From positions 1 through 12,471 of the forward strand of contig JAJLLM010000151.1 in NCBI GenBank assembly GCA_033837965.1: a stretch of 12,471 bases of DNA. Reading direction: 5' to 3'. The translations under genes and the position numbers were made by a program. This stretch comes from Pseudazoarcus pumilus_A (GTDB lineage: Bacteria > Pseudomonadota > Gammaproteobacteria > Burkholderiales > Rhodocyclaceae). Under the pieces are notes generated by a model. That model had not been told where the DNA came from and made no database searches. It saw nothing but the letters and a program-made list of their open reading frames with translations. Position 1 is the stretch's first letter, and each line of letters starts with the position of its first letter. Below, in pieces: positions 1 to 8,100 of this stretch.

Positions 1-950
<950 letters not shown>

Positions 951-1006
951 GGGTGTCAGGTCGGGCTGGGATGCGCCGGCCGCATGCCGGCGTAGAAATG
1001 GGCGCA

Positions 1007-1012
1007 ATTGTA
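1007..1012 (-). promoter_or_regulatory. Candidate -10 box for glnS
   Basis: On the minus strand the sequence reads GCTACAATTGCG, giving a TACAAT -10 hexamer about 57 bases before the glnS start codon. I see no good -35 at the expected distance. Between it and the start codon the leader contains the G/C-rich inverted repeat ATGCG-CCGGC-CGCAT (971-985), which could form a small hairpin in the glnS 5' UTR. Assignment rests on position and -10 similarity only. Confidence 0.35.
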
Positions 1013-1065
1013 GCCGATGCGCGTCCGCGACCGGCGGCGTGCGGGCAGGGTCGGCGGTGCTCCGG

Positions 1066-1071
1066 TAGAAT
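1066..1071 (+). promoter_or_regulatory. Candidate -10 box for the mscS-crcB unit
   Basis: TAGAAT followed by CGCG lies 38 bases before the chosen start codon of the mechanosensitive channel gene. The same TAGAAT-CG pattern occurs before dnaB, and CATAAT-CG before hrpA, which supports its being a house sigma-70 element. No clear -35 is visible. If used, transcription would start near 1078. That would exclude the longer upstream reading of the ORF, which begins at 1017. Confidence 0.4.
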
Positions 1072-1109
1072 CGCGCAATTCGCGCCCCGCGCGACGACAG
1101 CGACATCCG

Positions 1110-2243
1110 ATGGACGACACACCTGTAGACAAGCTGCTTGCCGAGATCACCGGCGGCGACGCCACGCTGATGTTGATCACACAGGTCTTCCTGGTGGTGC
1201 TGGCGGTGGTCGTGGCCAACTTCTTCCTGCGCCGCATGCTGGCCAGGCTGGAGGCGCGCTCCCTGCAGACCGCCACGCCCTGGGACGACGCCCTCATCCT
1301 GGCTGCGCGGCGTCCGCTGACCTGGCTGGCCTGGATCGTGGGCATCGCCTTCGCGGCGCAGATCGTGCAGGCCGAGACCGATACCGCGATCTTCGAGGCG
1401 GTGGGCCCGGCGCGCACCGTAGGGGTCATCGGCTGCATCACCTGGTTCCTGATCCAGTTCATCCGCAACGTGCAGGATGGGGTGATGCGGCAGCGCCTGG
1501 CGCGCGGGGAGTCAATAGACCGCACCACGGTCGACGCGGTCGGCAAGCTGCTGCGCGTCTCGGTGCTGATCACCTCGGTGCTGGTCGGGCTGCAGAGCCT
1601 GGGCTTCTCGATCTCCGGCGTGCTCGCCTTCGGCGGCATCGGCGGCATCGCGGTGGGCTTTGCCGCCAAGGACCTGCTGGCCAACTTCTTCGGCGGCCTG
1701 ATGGTGTACCTGGACCGTCCCTTCGTGGTGGGTGACTGGATACGGTCGCCGGACAAGCAGATCGAAGGCACGGTGGAGGAGATCGGCTGGCGCCTGACCC
1801 GCATCCGTACCTTCGACAAGCGTCCGCTCTACGTGCCGAATTCGGTGTTCACCCAGATCACCGTGGAGAACCCCTCGCGCATGACCAACCGGCGCATTTA
1901 CGAGACCGTGGGCGTGCGCTACGACGACATCGACCGGGTAGCCGGCATCGTTGCCGACATCAAGGCCATGCTGCGCGCGCATCCGGAGATCGACCAGGGG
2001 CAGACCCTGATCGTGAACTTCAACCAGTTCAGCGCCTCCTCGCTCGACATCATGGTCTATACCTTCACCCGCACCACCGCCTGGGTGGCCTTCCACGAGA
2101 TCAAGCAGGACGTGATGTTGAAGATCGCCGAGATCGTCGCCCGCCACGGCGCGGAGATCGCCTTCCCGACCCGCACCCTGCATCTGCCCGAGGGGGTGCG
2201 TGTCGATGCCGCGGCCGAACCGGCGGCCGAGGTGATGCGTTGA
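1110..2243 (+). CDS. MscS-family mechanosensitive ion channel (YnaI-like)
   Basis: Inner-membrane channel that opens under membrane tension to release solutes during hypo-osmotic shock. The product is 377 residues from the ATG at 1110. The frame is open further upstream to 1017, but that part lies before the likely -10 and has no hydrophobic or conserved character. Hydrophobic helices are visible near 21-40, 67-87, 102-119 and 146-166. They are followed by the pore helix with Gly/Ala packing, LAFGGIGGIAVGFAAKDLLA (172-191), and then NFFGGLMVYLDRPF (192-205). The beta-domain carries GTVEEIGWRLTRIRTFDKR (220-238) and LYVPNSVFTQITVENPSR (240-257), the form seen in E. coli YnaI-type low-conductance channels rather than in MscS itself. 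A soluble alpha/beta C-terminal domain follows to about 360. Its last codons overlap crcB. The family is certain; gating behaviour cannot be judged from sequence. Confidence 0.93.
   Translation: MDDTPVDKLLAEITGGDATLMLITQVFLVVLAVVVANFFLRRMLARLEARSLQTATPWDDALILAARRPLTWLAWIVGIAFAAQIVQAETDTAIFEAVGPARTVGVIGCITWFLIQFIRNVQDGVMRQRLARGESIDRTTVDAVGKLLRVSVLITSVLVGLQSLGFSISGVLAFGGIGGIAVGFAAKDLLANFFGGLMVYLDRPFVVGDWIRSPDKQIEGTVEEIGWRLTRIRTFDKRPLYVPNSVFTQITVENPSRMTNRRIYETVGVRYDDIDRVAGIVADIKAMLRAHPEIDQGQTLIVNFNQFSASSLDIMVYTFTRTTAWVAFHEIKQDVMLKIAEIVARHGAEIAFPTRTLHLPEGVRVDAAAEPAAEVMR
2229..2236 (+). promoter_or_regulatory. Ribosome-binding site of crcB inside mscS
   Basis: GAGGTGAT is an eight-base match to the anti-Shine-Dalgarno end of 16S rRNA. 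It lies three bases before the TTG at 2240, within the last codons of the upstream channel gene. It fixes the TTG as the crcB start although no ATG or GTG is available there. Confidence 0.75.
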
Positions 2244-2632
2244 GCCTGCCGGGTGTCTCGGCCTTCCTGGCCGTGGGTTGCGGCGCCGCGCTGGGCGCCT
2301 GGCTGCGCTGGGGCCTGGGGCTGCTGATGAATCCGTGGTTCGCCGCGCTGCCGCTCGGCACGCTGGCGGCCAACCTGATCGGTGGGGGGCTGATGGGGGC
2401 GGTGCTGGCTTTGGTGCAGACCCTGCCCACCCTCTCTGCGGCCGCCAAGCTGTTCCTCACCACCGGCCTGCTCGGCGGGCTGACCACCTTCTCGACCTTT
2501 TCGGCCGAGGGCCTGCACCTGATGCAGCGCGGTGAGTGGGGCTGGCTGGCGGTGCACACCACCGCGCATGTGGCCGGCTCGCTGGCCATGGCGTGGGCCG
2601 GTTACACGCTGGTCATGTCCCTGCGCGGCTGA
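2240..2632 (+). CDS. crcB: CrcB/Fluc fluoride ion channel
   Basis: Dual-topology dimeric channel that exports fluoride across the inner membrane. The product is 130 residues, normal for the family, with four hydrophobic helices (about 6-28, 35-60, 66-90, 100-126). Family marks are Arg23 in GAALGAWLRWG, GTLAANLIGG (40-49) with the conserved Asn45, and GLLGGLTTFSTFS (76-88). The last carries the Phe-box residues F84 and F87 and the central sodium-site backbone turn. The TTG start is chosen from its strong Shine-Dalgarno and the TTGA overlap with the stop of the mechanosensitive channel gene, which implies coupled translation. There is no intergenic space for a fluoride riboswitch directly before it. 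Its 3' end overlaps the end of the convergent flavoprotein gene by 20 bp. Confidence 0.95.
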   Translation: MSLPGVSAFLAVGCGAALGAWLRWGLGLLMNPWFAALPLGTLAANLIGGGLMGAVLALVQTLPTLSAAAKLFLTTGLLGGLTTFSTFSAEGLHLMQRGEWGWLAVHTTAHVAGSLAMAWAGYTLVMSLRG

Positions 2633-3851
2633 GGTGGTCGAGCACGCCGCGGCCGGCGCGCCGGCCGGTGGCGAAGCAGGCAGTGAGCAGGTAGCCGCCG
2701 GTCGGCGCCTCCCAGTCCAGCATCTCGCCGCAGCAGAACACGCCCGGCAGTTGCTTCAGCATCAGGCTGTCGTCCAGCGCCGTGGCGCGCACGCCGCCGG
2801 CGCTGCTGATGGCCTCGTCCAGCGGGCGGGTGCGCAGCAGGCGCAGCGGCAGATGCTTGATGGCAGCGGCCAAGCGCGCCGGGTCATCCATCACCTCGCG
2901 CGGCGTGCATTCGCGCAGCAGCCCGGCCTTGACGCCGTCGATACCGGCCTTGCCCTGCAGATGGCTGGCGAGCGAGCGGCGTCCGCGCGGCTTTGCCAGA
3001 TCCTCCTGCAGACGCTGCAGGCTGCGTCCCGGCGCGAGGTCCAGATGCAGCGTGGCTTCGCCGCGTGCTGCGAGCGTGTCGCGCAGGGGCGCCGACAGCG
3101 CGTAGATCAGCCCGCCCTCAATGCCATTGGCCGTCACGATGCATTCGCCGCTGCGCCGGTGTTCGCGCCCGGTGTGATCGGTGACGCTAGCCGCGACGTT
3201 CTTCAGCGGCTGGCCGGCGAAGCGTTCGCGGAAGTGCTCGCTCCAGTCCGTTTCGAAACCGCAGTTGGCGGGCCGCAGTGGCGCCACGTCGACGCCGCGC
3301 TCGGTCAGCCACGGCAGCCACGCGCTGTCCGATCCCAGTCGCGCCCAGCTGCCGCCGCCCAGTGCCAGCACGGTTGCCCGTGCCCGGACTTCGATCTCGC
3401 CGGCTGGCGTGTCGAAGCGCAGTCGCTCGCCATGCCAGCCCGCCCAGCGGTGGCGTACGTGCAGTTGCACGCCCGCCGCACGCAGACGCTGCAGCCAGGC
3501 GCGCAGCAGCGGCGCGGCCTTCATCTCTTTCGGGAAAACCCGGCCGGAGGTGCCGACAAAGGTTTCGATGCCGAGCCCGGCTGCCCATACGCGCAGCGCG
3601 TCGGCGCCGAAGTCCTGCAGCATGGGCGCGAGCCAGGTCGCACGCTCGGCGTAGCGCGCAACGAAGTCCGGCGTGGCTTCCGAGTGCGTGAGGTTGAGCC
3701 CGCCGATGCCGGCGAGCAGGAACTTGCGACCGGGCGAGGGCATGGCGTCGAAGACCTCGACGCGGCGACCGGCCGCGGCGATCACCTCGGCGGCGGCCAG
3801 TCCGGCCGGGCCGCCGCCGATCACGGCCACTTCCACTGCGCGCGCGCTCAT
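2613..3851 (-). CDS. HI0933-like flavoprotein, PP_4765 subgroup (NAD(P)/FAD-dependent oxidoreductase)
   Basis: Probable FAD-binding oxidoreductase of unknown substrate, 412 residues. The N-terminus has the Rossmann dinucleotide motif VAVIGGGPAGLAAAE (8-22) with an acidic residue after the second strand (VEVFDA, 31-36). Next comes GRKFLLAGIGGLNLTHSE (41-58), where the general HI0933 family usually has SGGGRCN-type sequence. The AG-x-GGLNLTHSE form is what I recall for the PP_4765 subgroup. A second FAD-contacting part is at the C-terminus: SSAGGVR (349-355) and GVFCCGEMLDWEAPTGGYLL (370-389). The start is the ATG at 3851, which overlaps the stop of the upstream glycosylase gene as ATGA. No separate Shine-Dalgarno is seen, so re-initiation is likely. 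The frame stays open upstream to 4367, but that part is antisense-type noise inside the glycosylase gene. Function is unknown in the family; a nucleic-acid link is only suggested by its partner. Confidence 0.9.
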   Translation of the reverse strand: MSARAVEVAVIGGGPAGLAAAEVIAAAGRRVEVFDAMPSPGRKFLLAGIGGLNLTHSEATPDFVARYAERATWLAPMLQDFGADALRVWAAGLGIETFVGTSGRVFPKEMKAAPLLRAWLQRLRAAGVQLHVRHRWAGWHGERLRFDTPAGEIEVRARATVLALGGGSWARLGSDSAWLPWLTERGVDVAPLRPANCGFETDWSEHFRERFAGQPLKNVAASVTDHTGREHRRSGECIVTANGIEGGLIYALSAPLRDTLAARGEATLHLDLAPGRSLQRLQEDLAKPRGRRSLASHLQGKAGIDGVKAGLLRECTPREVMDDPARLAAAIKHLPLRLLRTRPLDEAISSAGGVRATALDDSLMLKQLPGVFCCGEMLDWEAPTGGYLLTACFATGRRAGRGVLDHLSRAGT

Positions 3852-4357
3852 CGCAGGATTGCCGCCCACGCGGCGCGCTTGGCCTCGGCCGTCATGCCGG
3901 CGTGGGCGGGGCTGGTGGAGGGCAGGCGGTGGAGTTGCAGCCGCCCGGCCGATTCGCCGAGCACAGGCAGGACGCGGCGGCGGAACAGCGTGGCCGCGAA
4001 GCTGCCGTTGCAGAACACGCGTTCCACCCGCGGGTGGGCGCGGAAGAACGTCTGAAAGTCGTTGATTTCCATGGACTCCGGTTCGATGGCGCTGTCCAGG
4101 CTGCCCTGGCGGCGGCAGCCGCCCAGCACGTCCCACAGCGCGTAACCCCGCGCGGCGAGTGCCTCGACACGCCCGGCATAGGGCAAACGCGCATCGAAAC
4201 CGAGCAGTTCCGCGACGACGGGCCAGAACAGGTTGCGCGGGTGGGCGTAGTACTCGCTCGCTGCGAGCGAGGCCGTGCCCGGCATGCTGCCGAGAATCAG
4301 CGTATGGGCGTCGGCACGGGCAAGGGGGGCGAAGGCCTGCAGGCGGGTCGTCGGCAT
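3848..4357 (-). CDS. Hypoxanthine/uracil-type DNA glycosylase (UDG superfamily, family 6-like)
   Basis: Monofunctional base-excision repair glycosylase that would remove deaminated bases, in this family chiefly hypoxanthine, from DNA. The product is 169 residues, the usual small single-domain UDG-fold size. Motif 1 is LILGSMPGTASL (20-31), followed by YYAHPRNLFW (36-45), whose Asn42 is in the position of the family's functional Asn. Motif 2 is the C-terminal loop LPSTSPAHA (145-153). The middle segment GYALWDVLGGC (71-81) is also typical of the group. The start is the ATG at 4357, giving the expected N-terminus just before motif 1; no Shine-Dalgarno is visible. Upstream on this strand, CACAAT at 4366-4371 could serve as a -10 and would make the message nearly leaderless. 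The stop overlaps the flavoprotein start by four bases, so the two form an operon. Substrate preference (hypoxanthine versus uracil or mismatch thymine) is inferred from the family only. Confidence 0.88.
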   Translation of the reverse strand: MPTTRLQAFAPLARADAHTLILGSMPGTASLAASEYYAHPRNLFWPVVAELLGFDARLPYAGRVEALAARGYALWDVLGGCRRQGSLDSAIEPESMEINDFQTFFRAHPRVERVFCNGSFAATLFRRRVLPVLGESAGRLQLHRLPSTSPAHAGMTAEAKRAAWAAILR

Positions 4358-4430
4358 GGGCCGACATTGTGCCGTGAAGTCGCGGGTATGGCTGCCTATA
4401 CTGAAGTCCGGGTTGTGTCCCGGCTCAAGC

Positions 4431-4437
4431 AAGGAGG
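4431..4437 (+). promoter_or_regulatory. Strong ribosome-binding site of the Yip1 gene
   Basis: AAGGAGG is followed by a seven-base spacer and the ATG at 4445. It decides this start against several upstream in-frame possibilities, since the frame is open from about 3902. A TATACT hexamer at 4397-4402 is a possible -10 for the gene, but its -35 is poor. Confidence 0.85.
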
Positions 4438-4444
4438 AGCAGTC

Positions 4445-5041
4445 ATGGACACGCACAACTTCCAGAAGATGGTCTATTCGTATTCCGAGGGCTGGCAGGA
4501 CCTGATGCGCATGCATCCGGGCGTCAATCGCCTGATGTGGATGTACGTGGCGCCGATGTCGCTGATCCCGGCCGTGATGTTCATGTACGCCATGGCCGTT
4601 ACGCCCGGCACGGTGCTGCCGGCGGTGGTGCCGCAGATCTCGATGGCCGAGGCGCTCACCGTGGGTGTGGCGTTCTTCATCATCGAACTGGGCATGGTCG
4701 CGCTGATGGCGTCGATGATCCAGCAGATGGGCGATGTCGTGGAGGCCTCGCCGAGCTACGAGGAAGCCTTCATGCTCGCCGCGATTGCGCCGACTCCGCT
4801 GTGGATCGGTTCGCTGGCGCTGATGGTGCCGTCGGTGTGGTTCAACATGGTGGTCATGCTGACCGCCTGGGTGGCCTCGGCGGCGCTGATCTATCACGGC
4901 GTCTACCCGTTGTTTCGCCTCGACAGTCACAGCCGCGCGCGGGTCATGGGCACCTTTGTGCTGATGGCCGGCGTCATTGCCTGGGCGGCGCTGATGGTGA
5001 TCCTGTCGTTGATCCTGAGCATGGTGGTCGGCCTGCGCTAG
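4445..5041 (+). CDS. Yip1-domain integral membrane protein, function unknown
   Basis: Inner-membrane protein of 198 residues with a short cytoplasmic N-terminus, MDTHNFQKMVYSYSEGWQDL. Five hydrophobic helices are visible near 33-53, 68-92, 108-129, 131-152 and 167-195. The opening pattern, aromatic residues and a conserved Pro after an amphipathic leader (MHPGVNRLMWMYVAPMSLIP, 23-42) followed by small-residue-rich helices, matches bacterial Yip1-domain proteins. These have no established biochemical role. The acidic loop DVVEASPSYEEAF (97-109) is the main non-membrane segment. It stands alone: the glycosylase-flavoprotein pair is divergent on its left, and a large hairpin plus the hrpA promoter follow. 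Confident as a real membrane protein because of the strong ribosome-binding site and helix pattern; the Yip1 assignment is from overall resemblance. Confidence 0.85.
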   Translation: MDTHNFQKMVYSYSEGWQDLMRMHPGVNRLMWMYVAPMSLIPAVMFMYAMAVTPGTVLPAVVPQISMAEALTVGVAFFIIELGMVALMASMIQQMGDVVEASPSYEEAFMLAAIAPTPLWIGSLALMVPSVWFNMVVMLTAWVASAALIYHGVYPLFRLDSHSRARVMGTFVLMAGVIAWAALMVILSLILSMVVGLR

Positions 5042-5052
5042 TCGATCCTGAA

Positions 5053-5100
5053 CGCACCCGAACGCCCGGACGAACTCGCGTTGGTCCGGGCGTTTGTGCG
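5053..5100 (+). terminator. Large hairpin after the Yip1 gene, possible terminator
   Basis: Eleven perfect base pairs, AACGCCCGGAC (5061-5071) with GTCCGGGCGTT (5084-5094), are extended inside by AAC/GTT around a TCGC loop. Outside, CGCAC (5053-5057) pairs with GTGCG (5096-5100) across a small bulge. It starts 12 bases after the stop codon. There is no run of T after it on either strand, so it is either an atypical terminator or an mRNA 3'-end stabiliser. Confidence 0.5.
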
Positions 5101-5164
5101 TCTGGAGCTTGCCTGTGGGTGAGCCAGGCCGGGCGCGAGCGTCGGGGCGCCGTGCTGGCTCTGG

Positions 5165-5170
5165 CATAAT
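5165..5170 (+). promoter_or_regulatory. Candidate -10 box for hrpA
   Basis: CATAAT preceded by CTGG and followed by CGCC lies 20 bases before the hrpA GTG, giving an extended-minus-10-like TGGCATAAT. No convincing -35 is present 16-18 bases upstream. If used, the hrpA leader would be only about 14 nt and lack a Shine-Dalgarno. Confidence 0.45.
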
Positions 5171-5190
5171 CGCCGGCTTTCCCGCTGGTC

Positions 5191-8100
5191 GTGAATGCCT
5201 TGAGTTCTGGAGTCGAAACCCCGCGTGATCTTGCCTTTGCTGACTGCCTGAGCGCAGACCGGCCGCGTCTGCGCGGTCTGGTGCGGCGCTTGCAGCGCGA
5301 GAAGGGCGAGCGGCGCGGGAAACTGCAGGCCGACATCGATGCGCTGGTCGAGCGCTCGCGCGCCGCGCTGGCCGAGCGCACGGCGAAACTCCCCAGGCCC
5401 GACTATCCGCCCGAGTTGCCGGTCACGCAGAAGCGTGACGCGATTGCCGACGCCATCCGCGACCATCAGGTGGTGATCGTGTGTGGCGAGACCGGTTCGG
5501 GTAAGACCACCCAGTTGCCCAAGATCTGCCTGGAGCTGGGGCGCGGAGCCTCGGGGCTGATCGGACACACCCAGCCGCGGCGGATCGCCGCGCGCGCCAC
5601 CGCCACGCGCATCGCGCAGGAATTGAAGAGCGAGCTGGGCGAGGCGGTCGGCTACAAGATCCGCTTCACCGACCGGCTCAAGCCGACCAGCTACATCAAG
5701 CTGATGACCGACGGCATCCTGCTCGCCGAGACACAGGGTGATCCGTCGCTGGCGGCCTACGACACGCTGATCATCGACGAGGCGCACGAGCGCAGCCTCA
5801 ACATCGACTTCCTGCTCGGTTATCTGCGCACGCTGCTGCCGCGCCGGCCGGACCTGAAGGTGATCGTGACGTCGGCCACGCTGGACGCAGAGCGTTTCGC
5901 CAACCACTTTGCGCTCGACGGCAAGCCGGCGCCGGTCATCGAGGTGTCGGGCCGGTTGTACCCCATCGAGATGCGTTACCGCCCGGTTGAGCAGGATGCG
6001 CGCAACAAGGGGCGCGATCTGCCCGAGGCGATTGCCGACGCGGTGGACGAGGCACAGCGCATCGGACCCGGCGACGTGCTGGTGTTCCTGCCCGGCGAGC
6101 GCGAGATCCGCGAGGCGGCCGAAGCGCTACGCAAGGCGCCGCACGCGGCCGCGATGGAAATTCTGCCGCTGTTTGCGCGCCAGTCGGCGCAGGAGCAGGC
6201 GCGGGTGTTCTCGGGCGGGCGAGGGCGGCGCGTGGTGCTGGCCACCAACGTGGCCGAGACTTCGCTCACCGTGCCGGGCATCCGCTATGTCGTTGACACC
6301 GGTCTGGCACGCGTCAAACGCTATTCGTACCGCAACAAGGTCGAGCAGCTGCAGGTCGAGGCCATCGCGCAGTCGGCCGCCAAGCAGCGCGCCGGCCGCT
6401 GCGGCCGCGTCATGGACGGCGTGTGCATCCGTCTGTATGACGAGGAAGATTTCAACGCGCGCCCCGCGCACACCGATCCCGAGATCCTGCGGTCCTCGCT
6501 GGCGGGCGTGATCCTGCGCATGAAGTCGCTGCGCCTCGGGGAGGTGGAGGATTTCCCGTTCATCGACGCGCCGCAGTCGCGCATGATTGCCGACGGCTAC
6601 CAGTTGCTGGCCGAGCTGGGCGCGGTCACGGACGACGATGCGCGCGAGCTCACCACGACCGGTGAGGAGTTGGCCCGGCTGCCGCTGGACCCGCGCATCG
6701 GCCGCATGATTCTCGCCGCGCGCGACCGTGGCTGTCTCGCCGAGATGCTGGTGATCGCTTCCGCGCTGTCGGTGCAGGATCCGCGCGAGCGGCCACAGGA
6801 GTCACCCGGCACGGCCGATCAGGCGCACGCGAGGTTCCGTGGCGGCGAGCAGGACCAGCGCTCGGAATTCCTGTGGTTCCGCAATGCCTGGAAGGCGTGG
6901 GACGAAGTCGTCAGACATGAATCCGGCAGCCGCCAGAAGGCATGGTGCAAACAGCACTTCCTGAGCCACTTGCGCATGCGCGAGTGGCGTGACGTGCACA
7001 CCCAGCTTGCCACGCTGTGCGCCGAGCATGGCTGGAAAGAAAACCAGCTGCCGGCCGGCTACGAGGCCATCCACAAGGCGCTGCTGGCGGGTCTGCTCGG
7101 CAACATCGGGCTGCGCGCGGAAGACGCCAGCGGCCCGGCGGCGGGCAGCTACCTTGGCCCGCGTGGCGTGCGCTTCTGGCCGCATCCGGGTTCTGCGCTG
7201 GCAAAGAAGGCCGGCAAGTGGGCGATGTGCGCGGAGCTGGTCGAGACCTCGCGCCTGTTCGGTCGCTGCATTGCGCGTATCGAGCCGGAATGGGTGGAGG
7301 AAGTGGGCGCGCATCTGATCAAGCGTCAGGTGTCCGAGCCGCACTGGTCCAAGAGCGCCGGTGCCGTGAGGGCGTGGGAGCGCGGCACGCTGCATGGCCT
7401 CACGCTGTACTCGCAGCGCGGTGTCGGCTACCGCGACATCGACCCGGTGTTGTGCCGCGAGCTGCTGATCCGCGACGGTCTGGTGGCAGGCGAGATCGCC
7501 GAAGGCGTGGCGCGCGGCATGGCCTTCCTGCAGCACAACCTCAGACTGGTGGCCGAGATCGAGCGGCTGGAGCACAAGTCGCGTCGTCCGGACGTGCTGG
7601 TGGACGAGGCGCTGATCGAGGCCTTCTACGACGACCGGATTCCGGCCGACGTGGTTGATCTGGCGAGTCTGGAGAAGTGGCGCAAGAGCGCCGAGAAGGC
7701 CGAGCCGAAGCGCCTGCACTTGACGCGCGACCAGCTCATGCGTCATGAGGCGGCCGGCATCACGACCGAGCGCTTTCCGGCGCAGTTCGAGGTGCTGGGC
7801 CAGAAGCTCAAGCTGACTTACCTGCACGAACCGGGCGCGAGCGACGACGGCGTGACGCTGACCGTGCCGCTGGCCATGCTCAACCAGATCCCGGCTGCGC
7901 GCTGCGAGTGGCTGGTGCCGGGGCTGCTGGAGGAGAAGGTGCTGGCGCTGCTGAAGACCGTGCCGCAGAAGCATCGTCACCGCCTGCAGCCGCTGGCGGA
8001 GAGCGCTGCGGCTTTTGTTGCCGCGGTCGAGGACGGTGAATTCGAGCGCGACGAGCCGTTGCTGCGCGCGCTGCAGACCTTCGTCGAGGAGCGCGTGTCG

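Noticed and set aside
2100..2240. Fluoride riboswitch before crcB
   Set aside because: The bases before crcB encode the conserved end of the MscS-type protein, and no intergenic space or expected pseudoknot framework is visible.
2532..4055. 507-codon plus-strand ORF over the flavoprotein and glycosylase genes
   Set aside because: It is fully antisense to two recognisable genes. Its Arg/Ala/Gln-rich composition without motifs is typical of the antisense frame in high-GC DNA.
3902..4444. N-terminal extension of the Yip1 protein
   Set aside because: The open frame upstream of 4445 is antisense to the glycosylase, while an AAGGAGG site points to the ATG at 4445.
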